NCBI GenBank assembly: GCA_024663395.1
Contig: JANFAH010000008.1
Span: 1,674,001-1,738,000, forward strand
Reading direction: 5' to 3'
Origin: Pisolithus tinctorius
Taxonomy: Eukaryota; Basidiomycota; Agaricomycetes; Boletales; Pisolithaceae
Length of the DNA: 64,000 nt
Shown here: positions 59,987 to 64,000 of the stretch, piece after piece
Layout of the letters: the number at the start of each line of letters is the position of its first letter
How positions within the stretch are numbered: the first letter of the stretch is position 1
Notes under the pieces: generated by a model
What the model saw: only the letters and a program-made list of their open reading frames with translations
Database searches by the model: none
Told to the model about the DNA's origin: nothing
Translations under genes and position numbers: made by a program

Positions 59987-62598
59987 ATGTCCGTAACTCA
60001 ACCTTTGCGGATATCATGTATGGCTTTTGGAACCTCCATTCACAACGCTTCTTACAACGATGAGGCAGATATCGAGCTGCAAAGCGCGAAGAATATTGAA
60101 TGTATTGAGTTAATCTTCCCCGATTCTCGACGCAGTATTCGACAACAGGGTAAAAACCACTTCCGAGAAGAATTTCCTCAGCCACTGTAGGATGGAGTGT
60201 CTGCGCCACATGTTCATTCCCTCCTCATACCATTCTTACCCAATAGTGCGGTTCAAGGCGAGGCCTTCTCGTTTTTGGTTCATTGGAAAAAGTGGTATTC
60301 TTGGTTAAAGCCGGCTGTCGAGAACGTTCGAATCGATGTCCGTGATATACTTTCCAATTCTCAGGCACAAAGTAAGTCTAAGGTTGGTTGGTCCCTTCTC
60401 CCGTGTTCCACCTAAACGGTCACAGAGTTCCAGACAATGCGCGTCAAGCTAGACATCACCGTTGGCCTCTCACCCAGTAGTACCTCAGTCGTATGCACAT
60501 AGTGGATGTAACCTCGAAGGGTTCTGATGAAGCATCTGCAGGATGTAGTGCGCGCTCAAGATAATCCTGCGCCTCCGAACACTGATGGCCTACGCTCAAC
60601 CACTGGGGAACTCCTTGGCCAGTGTCCTCGGTGAGACTGTCCAACCCATTACCGTGCAATTATCTGATATCACTGCGCTAGTTTTCGGATCTTGGTAATG
60701 GGACAGGTAAGGCGCGTTCACACGTGTTAACCAGATAACTTTTCCGATAGCAATACCTTTGCAGTCGGGAATTGGAAAATCTACACTGATCAATCGAGCG
60801 TTTGGAATCGAACAGGCAGTTGAGTAACTGGCTATATACGTACCTTCCGATGTTGATGAAACGTTCAGTCTGCCGAACACTTCGTGCCAGGAGAAGCAGA
60901 TGTTGAGAAGGAACTCATCTCACCGCAAAACAATCGATTCGTCTTGCATGATAGTAAAGGTTTCGAACCAGGTGACGACGTCAACTATGACAATGTGAGG
61001 CGATTCATAGAGAACAGGAAGAATCGAGAACACGTCAAGGATCAGCTACATGCAGTTTGGTAAGCCGTTTGGGGATAATCACAGAGTGCCTGACAAACGG
61101 TTAATGTTGAAGGCTGTGTTTCCGGATACCCGCCCCGGATCATGGGGAGAGGCTTCTGGAACAAGGCATGGAGACATTCCTGAAAGAGGGTACGGATATT
61201 TTTCGGAACAGTGAGCAAGGTCTGCCTTGTTATCTCGGTTCCAGAGTCACCATTATTGTCAGTTCCAGCCATCGTCGTGTTCACGAAATACGATGAGCTT
61301 CTGGGTGGCATGAAAATGCAAAAGAAAGCGGACCCTGACACGGCAGCAAAAGAATATCTACAAGAGCATTGCTTCGATCCGATTGCGGAGTTCACCGGAA
61401 GCACCGATCTCTCATTTGTAGCAGTCAGCTGTAGGTTCCGCTTGCTCTGACACTCTTCTGTGGTTCAACCGTTACGCTGTTCGCGTTAGCAAAGCCTGGG
61501 CTGGGGCAGGGCCACAAGCAGTTAATCGACCTCACCCATCAGAAAGTTACCGAAAGGTTTAGGCTCCAGACAGATTCACCATCACCAGTTTCTGTGGTAA
61601 CCGTAATGGCACAGAGGACACTGCCGAATTTGAAAATCGAGGGGTCCATAGAGTAAGTTCAGTTCGCGCATTCATTCGTCGTAACCTCAATCCTTTTCTT
61701 CAGTGTTGGCAGGCAGAGTAAGCGTAATTACAGCTAGGAACTGTTGGATTATTCATGCCACTCTTTGAAGGATACTGGAGGACACTGACGTCGAGTGCCA
61801 ATTTCAAGGATCACACGATTATCGAGTGCCTTGCCGTTATCCATACTGACATTGTGTGCGTGTGGAATTTCAACGATCCGTTTCAAGTGAGTGTCGCTTA
61901 ATTACCACTACGATGATCTGTCGACACCTTTCCCGTAGTATCTGTACAGCGATGAATTTCGAAGACTGATGGTGGGGACCACCGATGCAGCCACTCCTGC
62001 GTCCCAAAATCTCGGTCGCGTTGATTCCACGAATGCAATATGCGAGTAAGTACTACTGTGCACAGTGCTGCAACATCACGCTCAGCCAGAGTCACATCTC
62101 AAGGGCTGGATCCCCGCTCATGCTCCTTGTGCCTTTGATTCTACCGCTTGAGGCGGGCCTAGGTTTTGTCCAATGGGCTCATAAAATCTATCAGCGGCTG
62201 TAGGTGACATTACACCATATTCGGTGGCTCCTCCTATCTGTAATCCTTTCTTCAGACCCAAAGTACACCACAAGTTCATGGCTTATATCGTTGATCTGGT
62301 TCACGTCTTGGAGATATTGTTCGCACTCACGGCCAACAACAACGAAAAGAAACTTACACGTGGCGCCATAACTTTGGCTTTTAACGCATACTACTATTCA
62401 GAAATGCGACTTAACGCTCACCAGCGCATCAAGCGCTTTGACTTTAAGGTGCCGGGCCGCGATACCGTTCTCGAGAAGATTATTTCCTTGGTCAGGATGA
62501 GCCCTGTTGCCGACAGTGACATTTCCAGGGTGCTTGCAAGCATTCGTCCGGCAGACTTGGAGCGAGACGAGGAGTGGCGTACTAATGCTAGCGATTAG
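59987..62598 (+). CDS. P-loop GTPase family, paralogue C
   Basis: The best preserved of the three paralogues at the N-terminus: MSVTQPLRISCMAFG runs in frame into EADIELQSAKN. Exon 1 is 59987-60186. G1 is GQSGIGKSTLINR, split by an intron after Gln; G3 is HDSKGF; G4 is VVFTKYDELL; the C-terminus has a hydrophobic stretch (MLLVPLILPLEAGLGFVQW), then YIVDLVHVLEILFALTA and FKVPGRDTVLEK. The checked joins (for example at 60187, 60415 and 61715) keep phase. The fold suggests nucleotide-dependent action at a membrane, but the role is unknown. It lies just right of the KDZ element, which separates it from copy B. Confidence 0.72.
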
Positions 62599-62973
62599 GA
62601 AGCATATTGAAAGCTACAATACTACAAGTATTTCAGTCTCTAGTATTTCTCAGGTCTGTCTAATTACTTCTCATCATTTGTACGATCCTGCTTTCTGTCA
62701 TTGCTATTGTCACATCTTGCTTTGTATGACCATCCTATACCCTGTATCCCGATTCCCTACTGGAACACCATGCTGACAGATCTCTTGGGCACTCTGACCG
62801 TTCCACAGATGCAAGGCTGCAGTGAATTCAGACTGGGTGACTGGAATAAACTGTCCAATTGATATGACATATTACTGCCGCGGCGAACCTTTACATGCGC
62901 TCTCACCACCCAAACTGATTAGTTAGTGAGTTATTTGACAGTTGATCAATAACATGCCCTATATAATAGCAAC
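62599..62973. other. Convergent intergenic region
   Basis: 375 bp between the 3' ends of GTPase C (plus) and the CHFR-type gene (minus). Nothing recognised. Confidence 0.4.
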
Positions 62974-64000
62974 TCAAAATTCTGCCTTGAAAGGCGGCTT
63001 CGCAATGCTCGGAACTGGATCACCACAAGTTGGTTCGCACCAGTGCTGTGATGTGAGGTCAGATGGATAGCTAAATTTGGAAGAAAGATAGGAGCTTACG
63101 TTGAGCGTTGCAGCATGCGACGGGTTGGTCGTTTGAGTCCTGCAGTTGTAGCCGTACCAGCAGTCACTTGTTTGGAGAGGTAGTGCATCTAGAAAGGGAG
63201 ACGTGTCAGCATATTCATGAGCTACAAAAGCCCAGTCGTACGCTTTCGTTTCCACACTATGTACCACTTGTGCAGGTGGTCACTCAGGAATCGACAGAGG
63301 CACTCCATACAGAGTAAGAATTCACATGGTGTGTTGGTGTGATAGAAGACCTCGCTTATCAGCAAATCGTACGGGTGCTTCCTCCAAACATCATGGAAAG
63401 TATCTGCCTCCCTTATGTATCCGGATAGGCGACCCTTCAAGAATGAACGCATGCAATCGGGATTTACATAACCTCGGAGGCATTCCCAGTCTGAACACCT
63501 TCAGGACAACTTCGCACTCGTGTGTTCCAATGCTCACCTGTTGGACCCCAAAGAAATTTCCTCAAAAGCTTCGAATGGCAGTGATAACCTATTGTACTCA
63601 TGAATGAATAAGTGGAGCCGGGAGGAGTAATGCGGAGCTAACATTCGAAGATGTCTACCGGTGCTTGGTCGAGTATAGTTTCCTCCGCTATGTCCTTACG
63701 CAGATTCCGACTCAAAAGGACGTCGTCCAGAGCAAGGAAGAGAAAGTCATTCAGACCTTGTGGAATGTCGTACACGTCAGCAGCAGGTTGGGACAGTTTG
63801 CCGCTATAAGCGCCCAAAAACATGTCAAGTAGAGACAGATAGCTGCCACCGATTTCTGTACTATTGTAGCCTAGCTGTGGGATCTGACAGATGTTTCACG
63901 CACTGGTAAAGGAATAAGCATTGGAAGCCCACTGGGCCAGGCGGCCAAGGAAGGTATTTAACCTCTTGATCTCTTTGAGCTCGGGGGTGGGTAATGCGTC
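62974..64000 (-). CDS. Protein with CHFR-type Cys-rich domain (partial, runs off the window)
   Basis: The last two minus-strand exons, 63188-63100 and 63045-62974, encode DCWYGYNCRTQ…HAATLN joined to HWCEPTCGDPVPS. This matches the Cys-rich, poly-ADP-ribose-binding type segment at the end of CHFR ubiquitin ligases and of many mushroom proteins of unknown role. Upstream coding-like stretches read YIREADTFHDVWRKHPYDLL, CEFLLCMECLCRFL, LHLFIHEYNRLSLPFEAFEE, DIPQGLNDFLFLALDDVLL and, at the window edge, KRLNTFLGRLAQWASNAY. I could not fix the upstream splice sites, and no RING or FHA domain is visible in this part. Confidence 0.6.

Noticed and set aside
1..64000. tRNA, rRNA or CRISPR arrays
   Set aside because: I found no cloverleaf with an intact B-box, no rRNA-like block, and no regularly spaced identical repeats with unique spacers.

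Overview
The window looks like nuclear DNA of a filamentous basidiomycete, probably an agaricomycete. The evidence is the many 45-80 nt GT-AG introns, the head-to-head and convergent housekeeping genes, and the mushroom-type transposon families. No RNA genes were recognised. Exon structures below were built by hand from splice sites, reading phase and protein-family similarity recalled from general knowledge; no search was run.

Layout. (1) 0.6-6.2 kb: a lineage-type hypothetical gene whose first intron holds a complete 3.6 kb PIF/Harbinger DNA transposon (118 bp inverted repeats, TAA target duplication, both genes open). (2) 6.6-33.8 kb: a housekeeping block with cytosolic asparaginyl-tRNA synthetase, a Kelch protein, a METTL14/Kar4-type m6A-writer subunit, NOC2 (60S biogenesis), a small mitochondrial-assembly-like protein, a divergent Hsp70, D-arabinono-1,4-lactone oxidase, a UBC7/UBE2G2-type E2, RNA polymerase III subunit 2 (with a 7 nt microexon) and a MYND-finger protein. 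(3) 34.7-62.6 kb: three dispersed paralogues of a large P-loop GTPase, a truncated fourth promoter copy, and a secreted GH43 glycosidase. (4) 43.7-59.5 kb: between paralogues B and C sits a 15.8 kb KDZ (Kyakuja-Dileera-Zisupton) DNA transposon with about 600 bp inverted repeats and an 8 bp target duplication. It carries a KDZ transposase, a KDZ-associated gene and two further cargo genes. A full-length Ty1/copia retrotransposon (213 bp LTRs, 5 bp target duplication) is nested inside it. (5) 63-64 kb: part of a gene with a CHFR-type Cys-rich domain.

The most striking global signal is mutational. All nine well-supported premature stops in the mobile-element genes and the interrupted hypothetical gene are TGA, none TAA or TAG. 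Both copia LTR differences, and about 20 of about 22 substitutions between the two KDZ inverted repeats, are CpG-to-TpG/CpA transitions. CGA-to-TGA is the nonsense change that CpG deamination produces, so this part of the window reads as a once-methylated, decaying transposon island next to intact housekeeping genes. The Harbinger element, by contrast, still looks complete.
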